Part shown: in pieces, positions 1-12,141 of the stretch
How the letters are laid out: the number at the start of each line of letters is the position of its first letter
Position numbering within the stretch: the stretch's first letter is position 1
NCBI GenBank assembly: GCA_037013495.1
Contig: CM072802.1
Coordinates: 49,155,275-49,219,274 of the forward strand
DNA length: 64,000 nucleotides
Direction: 5' to 3'
Source: Hippophae tibetana
Lineage: Eukaryota; Streptophyta; Magnoliopsida; Rosales; Elaeagnaceae
The notes under the pieces: generated by a model
Databases searched by the model: none
What the model was told of the DNA's origin: nothing
What the model saw: only the letters and a program-made list of their open reading frames with translations
Translations under genes and position numbers: made by a program

Positions 1-405
1 TTATGTAAACAATCATCAAATGAGTTTCCAAAGATAGAGAAAGTGTCCATGAAAACCTCAATCAATTTTTCCACCATGTCTAAGAAGATAAACATCATAC
101 ATCTATGGAACGTGGCGAGGGAATGACATTCTTTAAAAAGAAAATTTCCTAAAAGAACATGTAAATATGGCGTTTTCCTAATCTTCAGGTGCTATGGATA
201 CTTGATAATATCCAGAAAATCCATCTAGAAAACAGTAAAATTCTTACCCAGCTAATCTTTTCAACATTTGACCAATGAATGTAATAGGAAAGTGATCCTT
301 TTAAGTATATAAACGTCAGTTCATAGTGTAGGGAGATTTCAATCATAAACTCGGGTATACTTGTACCACTTGGCTTCAGAGGAAAGCAAGGAAAAGTGCA
401 ATTCA
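1..405 (-). pseudogene. Gypsy reverse transcriptase fragment
   Basis: Read on the minus strand, this stretch translates in broken frames to the core of a Ty3/gypsy reverse transcriptase. Visible pieces include KDHFPITFIGQMLKRLAG, FYCFLDGFSGYYQ and, nearer position 1, FMDTFSIFGNSFDDCL. The last piece corresponds to the catalytic FMDDFSVFG-type block of Athila-like elements, with the second Asp replaced by Thr. Several in-frame stops and frameshifts separate the blocks, so the enzyme is dead. The fragment runs off the left edge of the window, so the rest of the element lies outside. The lineage (Athila-like) is inferred from these motifs alone. Confidence 0.75.
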
Positions 406-1989
406 TGTATCCTTATGCATGCTCATACAATACAAAATATAACATGTTGTACAAATTCAATACATGGTATGTAACCCCATATGTATTAGTCATCCAAATA
501 TATAGGCATATGCATGATCCAACTCTGAAATGCATATGGGTCCACCTCCAACCCCATATATGATCATAATACATTGGGCACATGTATTTTCTAAATCACC
601 ATATCTGGGCCCTCATCTATAGGTAGGTTGACTCCAAATACAATAAGGAGTCCAACTAAAAGGCCCATATTTATTCAATGAATCATCAATAGATAAAAAA
701 CACACGGTGGTCCAACTCTGAGGCATGTGTACAACCACAATAATTCGATCACATATAGACACCACAGATGGATAAATCGCCAAAGAAATATGTGTATGCA
801 TGCGTACCTGTAGTCTGTCAAATACTATATTTTATAACCAGTAGCTCATAGGTACCATACTTCTTAAGACAACGTATAGATTTACTCCCCACATAAAAAA
901 TCATTCTCATGATGATACATGTATAAAATTCTCAAATGTCATATCATATTTTCAATGTTCATTTCATATCAATACAATTTTTTTTTCAATATATACATAA
1001 TAAAGCATTTATCATGAGTATCTCCTTTTTTTAAACAACATTTATAACATTATAACATGACTTATAAAATTATGGCATTTGGTTTTTACTTTTTTTCATA
1101 ATATATGATGCATGATATTTCCTTAAACAATATAATGAATGTATTTAAAAGGTTAGAGTGAGGACCCTTGCCTGAAAAGTTATTCCACCGTTGAGCTTCT
1201 AAACCTAAACTCCTTGATATTTAATCCCCAAAATGCCCTCCAAAACATGGAGAAAAGCCCAAACATCTTAAAGAAAGGAAGTTCTATTGAGAAAGAGGGA
1301 GAATAGAAGAAATGGGTGTGGGAAATGGTGGAATTTGCCTTATTTTAAATGCAATTCATGGAGCTCACCATCAAGGTATAGCATGGTGATAGCATGGTTT
1401 TGGCGAGGTGATAGTAAGGTACATAGAGATTTCCTAATTTTTTTCATTCGATCGGATTTTTCATAAATATATTTTTCCGATGTATCTCTACTCTTCAATA
1501 TTTTATCCAGAATTCTTTTTAAGGCACTTTAAGTACTTATAATAAATTTATGAGGTTTTAAACTGATGGTTACTCATCCAACTTAATACATTTTATGTCT
1601 ATGACTTATAAGAAACTTTGTGAATTGAAATCAAATGATTGTTATATTTTAATGCAATTGTTATTGCAAGTTGTTGTTAGATAAATTCTTCCAAACCATG
1701 TTTAATTATCAATAATTCATCTTTGTTCATTCTTAAATATAATATGCAAGAAATCTATATTAATTGGCAAGTAAACTCTTTACAAAAAGATGTTGTATAG
1801 AATTTGTGCCTACTTTAGAAATATTGTTCTCCTTATTTTTTTGATATAATGATTCACTTGTGTGTTATTTTAGTTTGATATGTTCAATTGTGTGATCCTA
1901 CTTAGTTATGTATAATTTTGAGAGATACATGTAAGTTCTTAAAAGATATGTAAATAATAGAAATAGTCCTAAAGGATGCATAGTGGAAC
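406..1989. other. Gene-poor stretch
   Basis: No coding region, RNA gene or recognisable mobile-element domain is visible in either strand. The short open frames are AT-rich chance frames without family motifs. It may be non-coding sequence of the flanking gypsy or CACTA elements, but nothing in it proves this. Confidence 0.5.
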
Positions 1990-3323
1990 GTTATATCGCT
2001 GAAGAGTTTAGTGATTGCAATGAAATTGGAAATTGTATGCACAAGTTGTTCTTAGAACTTGGCATGATCCAAGTAGGTAACCCTATATGTGATGGAAGTA
2101 AGAAATTGTTCATTGATTGCACTCGATGACAAAAATCACATTGAATCGTTTTGGAAAATAACAATGAGGCAAAAGTGTACATAGAGTAAGCAATGACAAT
2201 GCATGTCAGGTTCACCCTTTTCATATGAAATAAAATTATTATTTATTTAACTATTAATGACATGTAATTTATATATTTTTCATAATATCATAGAATGCAC
2301 CTGAACTTGCTGAAGATCAATCCTCGTTATAAAAAAAGAAAAGAATGGTTGTATGATGAGTATAAACTAGAGCTTATTAATTGGTTTTACTACCATGTGA
2401 GGGTCACATAAAAGAATTCATTAGTGCACCTAATTAATGTTTTATAACTTTGTTTTAAACACATTTCATTTTTTATATGCATAGATTCGAGTTGAACTCA
2501 ACAAACCCAATTATAAAATAATAGAAACTCTGGAATGGCTTGTACATGGCCAAAATTTGATGTCAAATCATATTCTAGTTTCATAATTAATGGTTCTAGC
2601 AAGGGAAAAATTCCGAGTAAACCAAAATAATGGTATGAAGATGGTTGTTATTAGATGGATACACAAACTTGATAGTTTTGTAGTTCGAAAGATGGTAATC
2701 ATGTACTTTCTGATAGAATGTATTATGATATAATTCAAGAAATTTTAAAACTTGATTATGAGGTCATCTATGAAACAATATTCTTGTGTGATTGGTTCAA
2801 AGACCCTATAACTGTTGAATAAAAAATAGATGATTTTGGATTTACCATTATAAACTTATCCAATATGGGTCATACTGATGATCTTTTCATGTTAGCACTT
2901 CATGCAAAACACGTATTTTACATGAGCGATTAAATTGACACAAGATGGTCTATTGTGTTAATACAACCATAAAAAGAGTTCTACCATTGTGATGCTTCAG
3001 AAGATGATACATGATTCATACGTTATCAAATATTAGTCATTTCTCAAATAAGTTGCCTAATGTATATATCGACAATCTAATTAAACATAATGTATGTTCT
3101 ATATTTTTGTAATAAATATTGTTTATACTTTTAGAGTTAAAATTGTGAATTAATTTTTATTTAATCATTTTTTATAGATGTTTTATGTATCATTGGGTGG
3201 TAGAGATTATAGATTCAAATGATGTATTTGGGTATTTTAAAATAAGGGGTTGGGCTAATATATCTGATACTCCACTAAATCCAAATAATAGAATATATGT
3301 TGAATTTGATGCAACTATTAATC
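1990..3323 (+). pseudogene. CACTA (En/Spm) transposon protein remnant, left part
   Basis: Broken plus-strand frames match the protein that accompanies TnpD in plant CACTA transposons. About 2290-2390 gives NPRYKKRKEWLYDEYKLELINWF, resembling the linker after the DUF4218 region. About 2520-2640 gives TLEWLVHGQN then AREKFRVNQNNG. About 2730-2960 gives YDIIQEILKLDY, IFLCDWFKDP, DDFGFTIINLS and LALHAKHVFYMSD, the typical run of a DUF4216 domain. Stop codons and frameshifts occur throughout. The downstream part continues after the solo LTR at 3324-5190. No CACTA terminal repeats were found, so element ends are unknown. Family assignment rests on motif recognition, not on a search. Confidence 0.7.
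3319..3323. repeat. Target-site duplication, left copy
   Basis: The five bases taatc directly before the solo LTR are repeated exactly at 5191-5195 directly after it. Confidence 0.85.
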
Positions 3324-5190
3324 TGTTGTCTCTTTTAGAGAACATAAAATCTTGCAAGTATACACGGACACAAGTAATAAAATTTGATAAGTAAGTTATT
3401 GTTCCCACGGAGATTTGTTACTATAGTTTGTTAAGTACTAAAAGTTTTTCACTCTGATTTTATCCAAACGATCAAAAAGTTGTAAGATATTTAAATAACT
3501 AATTTTTGTAAATAACAATTAAATAAGAGAATTCTAGGATTGCAATTTTCACCAAATTAATCCACTAGAATCATATTATTCCTTCTTGATTTATATATTT
3601 TTAGTAAATTTAATTTGTCAACCGAGAACTTCTAATTTTATCCATACATCTCTTCTGAGCTCCGTATAAACACACCTCGTTAAATTAATTCACTATACTC
3701 CTATGAGAATTAAATTCATTAAGATTCATTACGTTCTAAGTTCTTAAATGGCCACACATACGATAAAGCTATATTCCTATCCTTCATATATACATGTTAT
3801 TCTATCCATGAGCAATATACACAAAAATGCCTCTTCCAAGTTTATTTAAGTGCCACAGATTAATTGATAAATTTTCCAATAATAAAAAGCATTAAAAACA
3901 AATAGAATAAACAAATTAAAAATCTTATAAATCGTTCAAAAATAATTAAATCCAAGCTTCATAAATTTAGTTCAAACGCAACCTTAGAAAAATTAAATTA
4001 CTCTATAAATAAAATTAACATTACAGAATTTAGGTAATATTCGTTCAAGAACAACAAAAAGACTTTCTCTAAATTTTTGGCACACGCGGAACACAACAGA
4101 AGCCAAAAATGGCTTCTGCATGTACCACTGTCCAGAACTCTAAACTCTCAAAACTGAACCCCTATCTCTAGCATTAAATGCCCTATTTATAGCTCCAAAA
4201 ATACATCAAAAAATATTAAGCATGGGAAACATTTTTCTTTAATAACGTAGACACGCGTATGAAAATGGGGATATCGAAATTGTTATTTTAACATATGCAT
4301 AAGAGACATAAAAAATAGCTAAAAAGGGCGTCGTTTATGATTTATTTTTAATTCAACCCGTATGCCATGTGTCATCATTTGATTGACTACAAGAAATAAT
4401 GGGACATGTGGAATCATTTCATATGGTGTCATGAACGGGCACACGCGGAACATGTTACACGGGATAATCGCTGGCGAGACACAAAAGCTGTTGGACGCAC
4501 GTTGTTTCTTGTTTTAAGCAACACACATCAGATCCTGATGTGCTGAAATAATATTCGAGACACGTGGAAATTTTTGATTTGTTGTCATATCCGGGCACAC
4601 GATATCCATCTGGACCACGTCGATGGAACACTTCGTGCAGCGACACGTGGGTCCTACCCTACACACCGGCATGTGCGGCAAATAGGCCCTCACTCAATGC
4701 CGAGCAACGTGCCACCTGAAAAATTGCGTTCACTCGAGATTATCGTGTCTTTTTCCACGCGTATGATCCTAGCCATTGATTTCTTGATTGAATGGTGGGT
4801 GTTATGCGTTGGTGATGGGGTGAGTGGCCTTCTTTTCCTACGCAGAAAAATCAACTTTTCTTAATTGCATTTTAGCCCTCCAATTTAATTCAAATTAACA
4901 TTTAAACTTTTGTTAATTACAATTAAGCCTTTTTTTTAAATTTAAATTAACTTTTACATTTTTGTTAATTACAATTAAGCACTCCTTTATTTAAATTATA
5001 TTTTTAGACTTCAATATTTGCAATTAAGTCCTTTTTCGACTCATATTCTTTAATTTTCTTAAAAATATATTTCTTAAGAAACTAATAGTAAATATTAATT
5101 TATTCCATTAAAATTAACTAAAAATGTCAAGAACATAACAATTATAATTAATAAAATAGATGAAAATAACTATATAAAATACAGTTATCA
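3324..5190 (-). mobile_element. Solo LTR of a gypsy element with 5-bp target duplication
   Basis: On the minus strand the unit begins TGATAACTG and ends ACAACA. It is flanked by perfect direct repeats taatc at 3319-3323 and 5191-5195, the duplication expected from LTR-element integration. No internal region is attached, so this is a solo LTR left by unequal recombination. The same LTR family occurs in plus orientation at 42051, where it is followed by a gypsy-type primer-binding site; that identifies the family. The 1867-bp copy keeps a core promoter that the other copy lacks. It splits the CACTA remnant. Confidence 0.88.
4183..4192 (-). promoter_or_regulatory. TATA box of the solo LTR
   Basis: The minus strand reads CTATAAATAG, a strong plant TATA box, in the middle of the LTR where the U3/R boundary is expected. 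The related LTR at 42051 has lost this section. Whether it drives transcription into the flank is unknown. Confidence 0.6.
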
Positions 5191-5195
5191 TAATC
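5191..5195. repeat. Target-site duplication, right copy
   Basis: Matches 3319-3323 exactly (taatc) and marks the other edge of the solo LTR. Confidence 0.85.
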
Positions 5196-5970
5196 CACTA
5201 GAAGAAAATGACCAACATTTGAAATCTTTTATCAATAGACTTGTCAAGTCAAGTTTACTAATCAATATAAATGATTAGAGTAAAGTTGAAGATTGTGAAA
5301 AGTATAAGATATGAAAAACCATTTATGTAAGTCACTTTTGTTTTATAATTAATTACATATTATATCCTTTTTGTATTATATCTTCTTTAAAATGTGTTTT
5401 TTTAGAATCGTTTCAAAGTTCTCGATAATTGATTTAATAAGTGCTACAAAATTGCAAACAATGCATGGAAGGAATACAAAACTTCTAAGTTAGCTAGAAA
5501 TGATGTGTTTCTACACTTTGAATCCTATTAATGAAGAATAACTATATAAAATCCTTGAAGGTCACAGATGGATAGAACCCCAAGTATGGAAAGAGTTCGT
5601 ATATTATAAACGTATAGATGAATTTTAAATTATTAGGGAAGAGCACCAAAATATACGAATGTAGAATATTTTTCCCATTCCAAACTGTAATGAGAGGTTA
5701 TCAAATCCTAAAGTTTGGAAAATAATGGTAATATTAGGTTGTTAATTTATAACTATTTTTATATTTATTTTCCTATAACTTAAATGAATAAATTGGTTAG
5801 TAAGTTTATTTAATTTATGTACGTGGAAAACTGAATTGGGTAGACTGGTTACTTGAACTGAAATGTATTTAGAAACAAAGATACCAAAAATGAAGAAGTC
5901 AAAACCAATAAATAAAATAATAGAAGAACAACTCAATAAGTTGGTTAGTAATTCAACTTGATATAAAGTT
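5196..5970 (+). pseudogene. CACTA transposon remnant, right part
   Basis: This continues the plus-strand CACTA remnant after the solo LTR. Broken frames around 5400-5650 give pieces such as CKQCMEG or NNAWKEYKTSKLARNDVF and then WIEPQVWKEFVYYKRIDEF with REEHQN. These resemble the plant Ptta/En/Spm transposase region (Transposase_24 type), in which a basic WxxYK helix is followed by an IPxxxWxxLVxYW block. Stops and frame changes are frequent. No start, end or terminal repeat could be placed. The match is weaker than for the left part. Confidence 0.5.
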
Positions 5971-6375
5971 CTGGTTAAATGTTTGCATGTTCATGTAATA
6001 ATGTATGATATTCTTTATTATCTTATTATTTGTAAAGAACGGTCCAAGAATAAATAAATAGGGATGAAATAATTGAGTAATAAAGAAAATATACCATATA
6101 GTATGCATTTGGACCCAATCATCCTGACTAGGTTAGGTGAAGCCAATATGATAATTACATGAAGCTTTTTAATATTTCAAAACAAAGGCATGATATGGTC
6201 ATTAAGAATAAGTTATGTGCTCACTTGTTTCATAATCAGACTTTAAACTTGTTAGCCTTAAAAACTTTAGAATTAATATTTCACCTAGCAAGCTATGTTG
6301 ATTTTGTAAGCCTCTTCATTTGAGGCCATGCGAACATTGAGGTAATATTGTATGTATACTTGTTAAGTAATTAAT

Positions 6376-6501
6376 GGATTCACCAGACCATTATATAGTT
6401 TCACTATGGAGTCTAAGACATCATTGTATTTTTATCTTATTTTTATAAGTATCATGTAGTGAGTGAGAGGTTTGTCACACGAAAATATCAAAGGGAGAGT
6501 T
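6376..6501 (+). mobile_element. 3' internal tail of a SIRE-like copia element
   Basis: About 125 bases here align by eye with 25137-25262, the sequence just inside the 3' LTR of the SIRE-like element at 21208-26546. Both share a block ending in a purine-rich tract before the LTR start (aagggagagt here). The rest of this copy's internal region is missing or unrecognisable. Confidence 0.65.
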
Positions 6502-6998
6502 TGTAAATATTATGAGTATTGGATATTTTCATGGACAAAATATTTATTTGTAAATTTGTTTTTAATTTTCCTATCAATTATATCAAGAAAAACCGAACAA
6601 ATGTTCGAGTTTTAAATAATTGTATTTTGGGTATATCTTTGATAACTACGACACATATGATTGCATTTATGCATTTAATAACACATGCTTATAAATATGA
6701 AATTATTTTTGGTGCTAAAATATTTATTTAAACTTGAATCAATTTATGAAATTATCAATTAATTATCTCTTAGATAGATGTGTTTAAATATTTTTTAAAT
6801 GTTTTAAAAAATTATTTTTTATAATATTAAAGTTTTTTATAGGTTTTGAAAAATTAAACCTAAAATATATTTAACTCTAATAGAATATTATTATTATCTA
6901 TATATATAAAATAAGCTGCCGAGAAAAAACCTCGAAGGACTCGCTGCTGAAAAAAAAACAGAACACAGAAAGAAGAATGGCGGCAGGAAATTTTGATA

Positions 6999-7038
<40 letters not shown>

Positions 7039-7796
7039 TGCAGAAAAGAAATCAATAATGGTGGCAGTTCAACCAAAATAAATCAAATAAGAAGGTATTA
7101 AATAGATTAATTAATATTATGTTGATATAATACAGATATTTATTAATAAATTTATTTAATAAATTTTATCTTTATATGACTTCTTTTTTATTAGATTTTT
7201 ACATGTTTAGATTAGATAATTTTTTGTGATTATAATTATTTGATTTGATTATTAAATTTTAAAAAAATAATTGTATTAAATTTGTATTTAATCCTTTTAT
7301 TTTAGGATTTTAAGTTAATTTAATTTAAGTGACATATGTTTTGAATCATCTAGTTATGATTATTCATTGTTAAATCTATCTTAAACCACATACGGACACT
7401 TGTGTTTTTTTGTGCTAACCATTTTACAGTTAATTTGAGAACGTATCTGATTGATAAGAAACTTATTAGAACGTTGGTCTGAAAACTATTAAGGCTAATT
7501 TTAAAAATTATAAAAACAGAGCAAAAACTCATAAATAAAGTACATTAGGGTAGTATCCTAAGGAGTGTAACATAAGACCGAGTTTGTACTTCAATATTTG
7601 ATTTTTATAGTGAAAAGTTAGATGGTTCGATAGACTGTTGGTAGTGTGTTATTATTTTATTTTTACACTTTATTTTTACACACGATTATATGTCTAGTCG
7701 TTTTGTTTAAATTATGAAATTATAAATTGCTAAAAATTAAAAATAACTTGTGTAATCCCCTCTAAGTTAATTAGTTTCATATTTTATAAACATATT
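6502..7796 (+). repeat. LTR of a SIRE-like copia element (copy A)
   Basis: The unit starts tgtaaatattatgag and ends near ttataaacat. Its length (about 1295 bp) and order of sequence blocks match the LTR at 25263-26546 (about 1284 bp), with heavy divergence. It contains a long (AT)n run near 7003-7034. With the preceding tail it represents the 3' end of a decayed element. Confidence 0.7.
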
Positions 7797-8681
7797 AGAT
7801 TATAAGGTTTTTTTGCAAAGAGTTCCTAGAATGTATAGGATAAAAATATATTAATTCTTTTAAGTTTATTTCTCTTAATAATTATTCTAGATGTTTTCTA
7901 AAAAGTTAAAATAGTAAAATTATTCTTCGATATACTTTTTCCATGAGTCTATTCTCTTGATCTAATTGACAAAAATATTACATTTAGTTAATTTATATAT
8001 TTAATTATTTAAAAAAATATGTTATATTATCTTATTTTGATTACCATTCAAATTTAGCTACAACAATTTAGAGTTATTTAATTTTAATCAAGGTCTAATT
8101 AGATTTATTCAATATTATTGAGTCTTATTTTTATTGCTATAAATTTTATGAATGTTATTTTTTATAATTTCTCAAAAAAAAAATTATCAATTATTAAAAA
8201 TTTATAAAATTAATGGTGCAACTTTTTTTTAATTAACTCATATCCATAGATTCTTTCTAATAGTCAAATATCTTATTTTTTTCTTGTTAGTATGATTATT
8301 TTGTTTTTCTTTCTTTCAACATTATAGGCGATTTTTAGTAGGATTATTTTTTCATGTTTATTTTTTTTCTTTATGTTTTTGTTTAGTGAAAAAAGGGTTT
8401 AAAAGGATTTTATGGCTAACGAAAAAGTGCAGCATATTAAAGGTTTCTAAGTAAATTTCTATATTAAGAGAAAAAATAAATAAATAAATTTCTATATATT
8501 GTTATTTTTTAGTTTAAAAATTAGTATAATAAGTAGTTTATGGGAAATGTTTTATTTTATTGCTTCAATCAAGAGTTGTTTCTAATTCTTTGCCCAATAT
8601 TTGATTTTATTTAAAATTTTCATTTAATTGATCAAGATACATTTTTATTTCTTTGTCGAATTTAAAATATATGTATTCCTT

Positions 8682-8832
8682 TTAATGTTTACTAATTATG
8701 TACATTTCTATTTCTATTAACTATATAAAAAGTGAGTTGAAGCTCTCATTTTCTCTCTTTTAATGTTGACTAATTATGTAAATTTCTATTTCTATTTCTA
8801 TTAACTATATAAAAAGTGAGTTGAAACTCTCT
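8682..8832. repeat. Two-copy direct repeat of about 70 bp
   Basis: The block at 8682-8747 recurs at 8760-8832, sharing the core aactatataaaaagtgagtt. The second copy has one extra six-base tctatt unit. Confidence 0.75.
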
Positions 8833-9869
8833 CGTCGAAGTTAGCCACCTCTTGTTTTGTTTTGTTTTTAAGTTAATTAATCTAAACAATTGAAATTTTA
8901 AAACATTATTTATAGAAAATGATAATATTGAAGAATTTCAAATTTATATTATGAATTTAAAATATTAAATTTTTAAATATAATTTATATAATAACAATAT
9001 TAAAACGTAACGAATTTATGACTTTTTTTAAAAAAATCTTATTCATGATTGTGGTTCCTATTTTTTTAAGTTAAAAAATTTTAAAAATAAATTTACAAAA
9101 ATTATTTACACACAATGATTATTTTAAAACTCTTAAATTTATAAAATTAGATTTTTAAATGTAACATGTGACAATACCAAGAAGTATATGAGAATAACAA
9201 GATTCGAACTTATACTAGTACTTTTGAATATGTGATTTACACTTATAATTAACTATGAAATTATTATTAAGTTTTCTAAGCTAATAAATTTTAAATACCA
9301 TTTATGTATAATCCGTGAGTTGGTTTCGTCTTGGTTCCTTTTTTAATAATAAATTTAAAATTAAATTTTTAAAACACTTTTGTGTATGACCTTTTGTTTT
9401 TATAAGTTAATCAATTTAAAATTAGACTTTTAGAACATTATTTATACACAATAATAATATTAAGATTCTTAAATTTATATTATGAATTTAAAATTCTACA
9501 CTTATCATATCACTATGAATTTATGGCTATGTTTTTTTTTGTCTAACTCATGTATTAATTAAATTACATCTATATTTATTTTTACAATATTAATTTTTAG
9601 GTCGATAGTTCATTTTATATATTAATGGTTTAAGTTTTTGATATTTCTTTGAATAATTAAATACGGCACATATTTTATGCATATAATTAAAAAACAAATT
9701 ATAAAAATTTATATAATGTTATTTTTTCTAAATAGCTTCTAATTTTATTTTAAAATTTATATTTAAACCAATTGTATAATTTGTATTAAATAATTGTTTA
9801 AAAATATAAATTAATTTTAGAGATAGAGCACGTGGATTGCAAATGATTTCGCCATAGTACCCAATTATT

Positions 9870-10200
9870 TAAAGTAATATCTCACATTGATTAAGTATAA
9901 TATTATGAAAAAGTTTACAGGGATCATGGACGTCTCTACCCATTGTGTTAACTTTTGAAATTGGAAAGCATATGATTCTTATAGACTTTAATATGATATT
10001 AGAATAAGAGGTCATTTCTTCAAATCTCATTAATCCCAACTATTGAATTGCAAGTATTAGATCTGTAGTGTATAAAGCCAAAACTTGTGTGACAGTAATA
10101 GATGTATAAAAATATAATTTATCATTTTTATAATAGTTTAAGTTTTTAAGAGTGTTAATTTTTCATCATATTTTTAACATAATATCAGAGCTTCACTCGA
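9870..10200 (+). repeat. Possible decayed LTR end with primer-binding-like site
   Basis: The sequence aatatcagagcttca at about 10181-10195 resembles the tRNA-Met primer-binding site TGGTATCAGAGC of copia elements, and an LTR-like AT-rich stretch precedes it. A second similar motif, atgatattagaataagagg, lies near 9990. There is no partner LTR or coding region, so this is tentative. Confidence 0.3.
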
Positions 10201-11198
10201 TTCGGAAAATAAAAAAAAATCTTGGGTCTCATCCTAAAAAAAAATGAAATAGATCTTAAAAAATAAAAATAATTTAAATATAATATAATAAAATAGGTTC
10301 AAAATACTAAGTGACGAGCTTAAAAATTCATAATTTGAGAAAAATATTAAGAATAATATCATATTAAGGATAAATTAATTTCTTTTTTAATGTCTTCGTA
10401 TTTGTCGCTTTTTTATTCCTGTAATTGTCTCATGTTACAGTGTTAAGTGTTCGTTTTGTTGTAAGATATTTTCTCAATTTTTTCTTTACATACATTCTCT
10501 CAACATTTGTTTTAGTTAATTATTATAGCAACTAAAGATGTCATTATTTTTTTCCCTTGTCTCAATATTATTTTTGCCTAAATATTATATCAAGCTTTTG
10601 TATTATACCAGGATAATTATTTGTTTTATTCAAAAATATTAAAAGAAAATCTCTTTAAATTCTTTGGCTTGCTCAAGTAATCTTTTGTAATAATTAATTT
10701 TCTAATAGGTAAAATCCACTATGTTAGATTATGTAATATGATTAATAATTTTGGTGATTTTAGATAATGTATTCTCACGGGACAATTGGGATATATTTCA
10801 ATATATCCATAGAAATATCAATAAAATTACATTATAGATATCGATATGTGTAAAAGTTGATTTCGTGTAAAATATCGATAATATTAGTAAAAATATTAGA
10901 GTATCAATAACGATAAGTTTACTTTGTTATTTTCTATAATATTCTCAAAACTTTAAAAATATTGATATCTATCAGTTAAAATTTATTAAAAAAAGAATGA
11001 ATGATCTATTTATCTATAAAATTCTATGACTTTTTTAAAAAGCGAAAGAAAAATAAGACGATGATAATGAAAGAAATAACAATGATGATGGTGGTGATGT
11101 ACAACAATAAGTGAGAAAAGGATTGATGTATCCTCTTAACCCATTCATACTTATTTTACATATTATTTAATATAAAAACTCATGTGTTTGGTCTTGAT

Positions 11199-12130
11199 TG
11201 TTGATGCAAGTTTATAAAAAACAGTGTAGGAACAATATTACCGATAACTTCAAAGTAACTGCTTGGGTTGAGTCGCGGACTAGGTCGCTCTCTTTAAGAC
11301 GTTTCGCGGCTCTGCCCAATTTGTGCAAGCAAACACAACCTCGTCGTCCCCAGGATAAAACAACCCAGAATCGTAATCTCTGTCTCAGAACTTCACTGCA
11401 CTGATGAAGACTGGAATGCTACACTAGAAAAATTTGTTGCTCGGAAAACTAAAAGAATTCTTAAAAATTGTAGAGAGAATTGTTTTTCGTAGGGAGGTGA
11501 GATTGCTAATTGTTGTGTAAAAATGAGAGTTGAAGCCCTTTTTTTATAGGTCTTAGAAAACGTGTAGCAATTAAGAATAAAACGGTAATGTCTGGGAATT
11601 AAGAGTGTAACGGCCATTCTGAGTAATGAAAAGTAACTGCCATTTTCAGATTAAAGACGAGTAACGGATATTTTTGTGAATAAATACGAGCAACGGCTCT
11701 TTTTCTGAATAAAGAAGACAAACGGTCATTTAACGGCCATATTCTTAATAAAAGAACATAACGGTTATTTTTCTGAAAAAATATATATATATAACAACCA
11801 ATTTTGTAAGTGGAAAATTTTTCCTTAAAAAGAATATTTTACCAAAAAATAAAATACCACCTCACCTCACACACACGCACTCGGACTCGGACGGCTCGGC
11901 ACGGCCGGTCGGTCGGACGGACGGCGGCGGCGGCACGCACGCGCGCGTGTGTGGTATCACATTTGCCTAGGTCCTCTCCCCTTCCACAAAAGTGGGTGCC
12001 CTTTGGGGCCCAATCCCAATAACAAACTCTTCACTATTTATACCTCTTTAAAATAATATAAAAAAGCAATGTGGGACAAGGAACATTTCCCAACAATCTA
12101 TTTTTTAATAAATTTCATTTTTTTTCAACA
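11199..12130 (-). repeat. 3' LTR of the copia element (left copy)
   Basis: 932 bp, TGTTGA to TCAACA. Compared with the right copy it has about 70 extra bases in a GC-rich simple-sequence block at about 11840-11950. A TATA-like CCTATAAAAA (minus) lies at 11541-11550, and eight AACKG (CNGTT on the minus strand) motifs lie at 11581-11764. Confidence 0.92.
11581..11764 (-). promoter_or_regulatory. Array of eight MYB-core motifs upstream of LTR TATA box
   Basis: AACGG (once AACTG) occurs at 11581, 11609, 11635, 11663, 11692, 11721, 11732 and 11760. On the transcribed minus strand each reads CCGTT or CAGTT, a CNGTT MYB-core. Spacing is 26-29 bases except one of 11. The array ends about 30 bases upstream of CCTATAAAAA (minus, 11541-11550). 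The same array is in the other LTR. Regulation by MYB factors is inference from the motif and its position. Confidence 0.55.
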
Positions 12131-12141
12131 ATCCCCCACTT
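12131..12141 (-). other. Polypurine tract of the copia element
   Basis: The minus strand reads AAGTGGGGGAT directly before the TGTTGA of the 3' LTR, the usual plus-strand primer of LTR elements. Confidence 0.85.

Larger units (their letters stand above)
7797..11198. other. AT-rich gene-poor stretch
   Basis: About 3.4 kb without any supportable gene. It contains a 65-70-bp direct duplication (8682-8832), several diverged copies of an AT-rich unit between about 8860 and 9500, and a possible decayed LTR end with a primer-binding-like sequence near 10178. Otherwise I see nothing recognisable. Confidence 0.5.

Noticed and set aside
4385-4397. actacaagaaat, similar to a CACTA transposon end
   Set aside because: It lies within the solo LTR, not at an edge of the CACTA remnant, and has no inverted partner nearby.
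11198-11617. Open frames of 68 and 74 codons in the copia LTRs (also at 16594-17013)
   Set aside because: They lie inside LTRs, start at or near the LTR edge and repeat only because the LTR repeats. They overlap in opposite senses and have no family motif.
11810-12022. Arg/Thr-rich open frame
   Set aside because: Created by the GC-rich simple-sequence block in the LTR; the other LTR lacks it.
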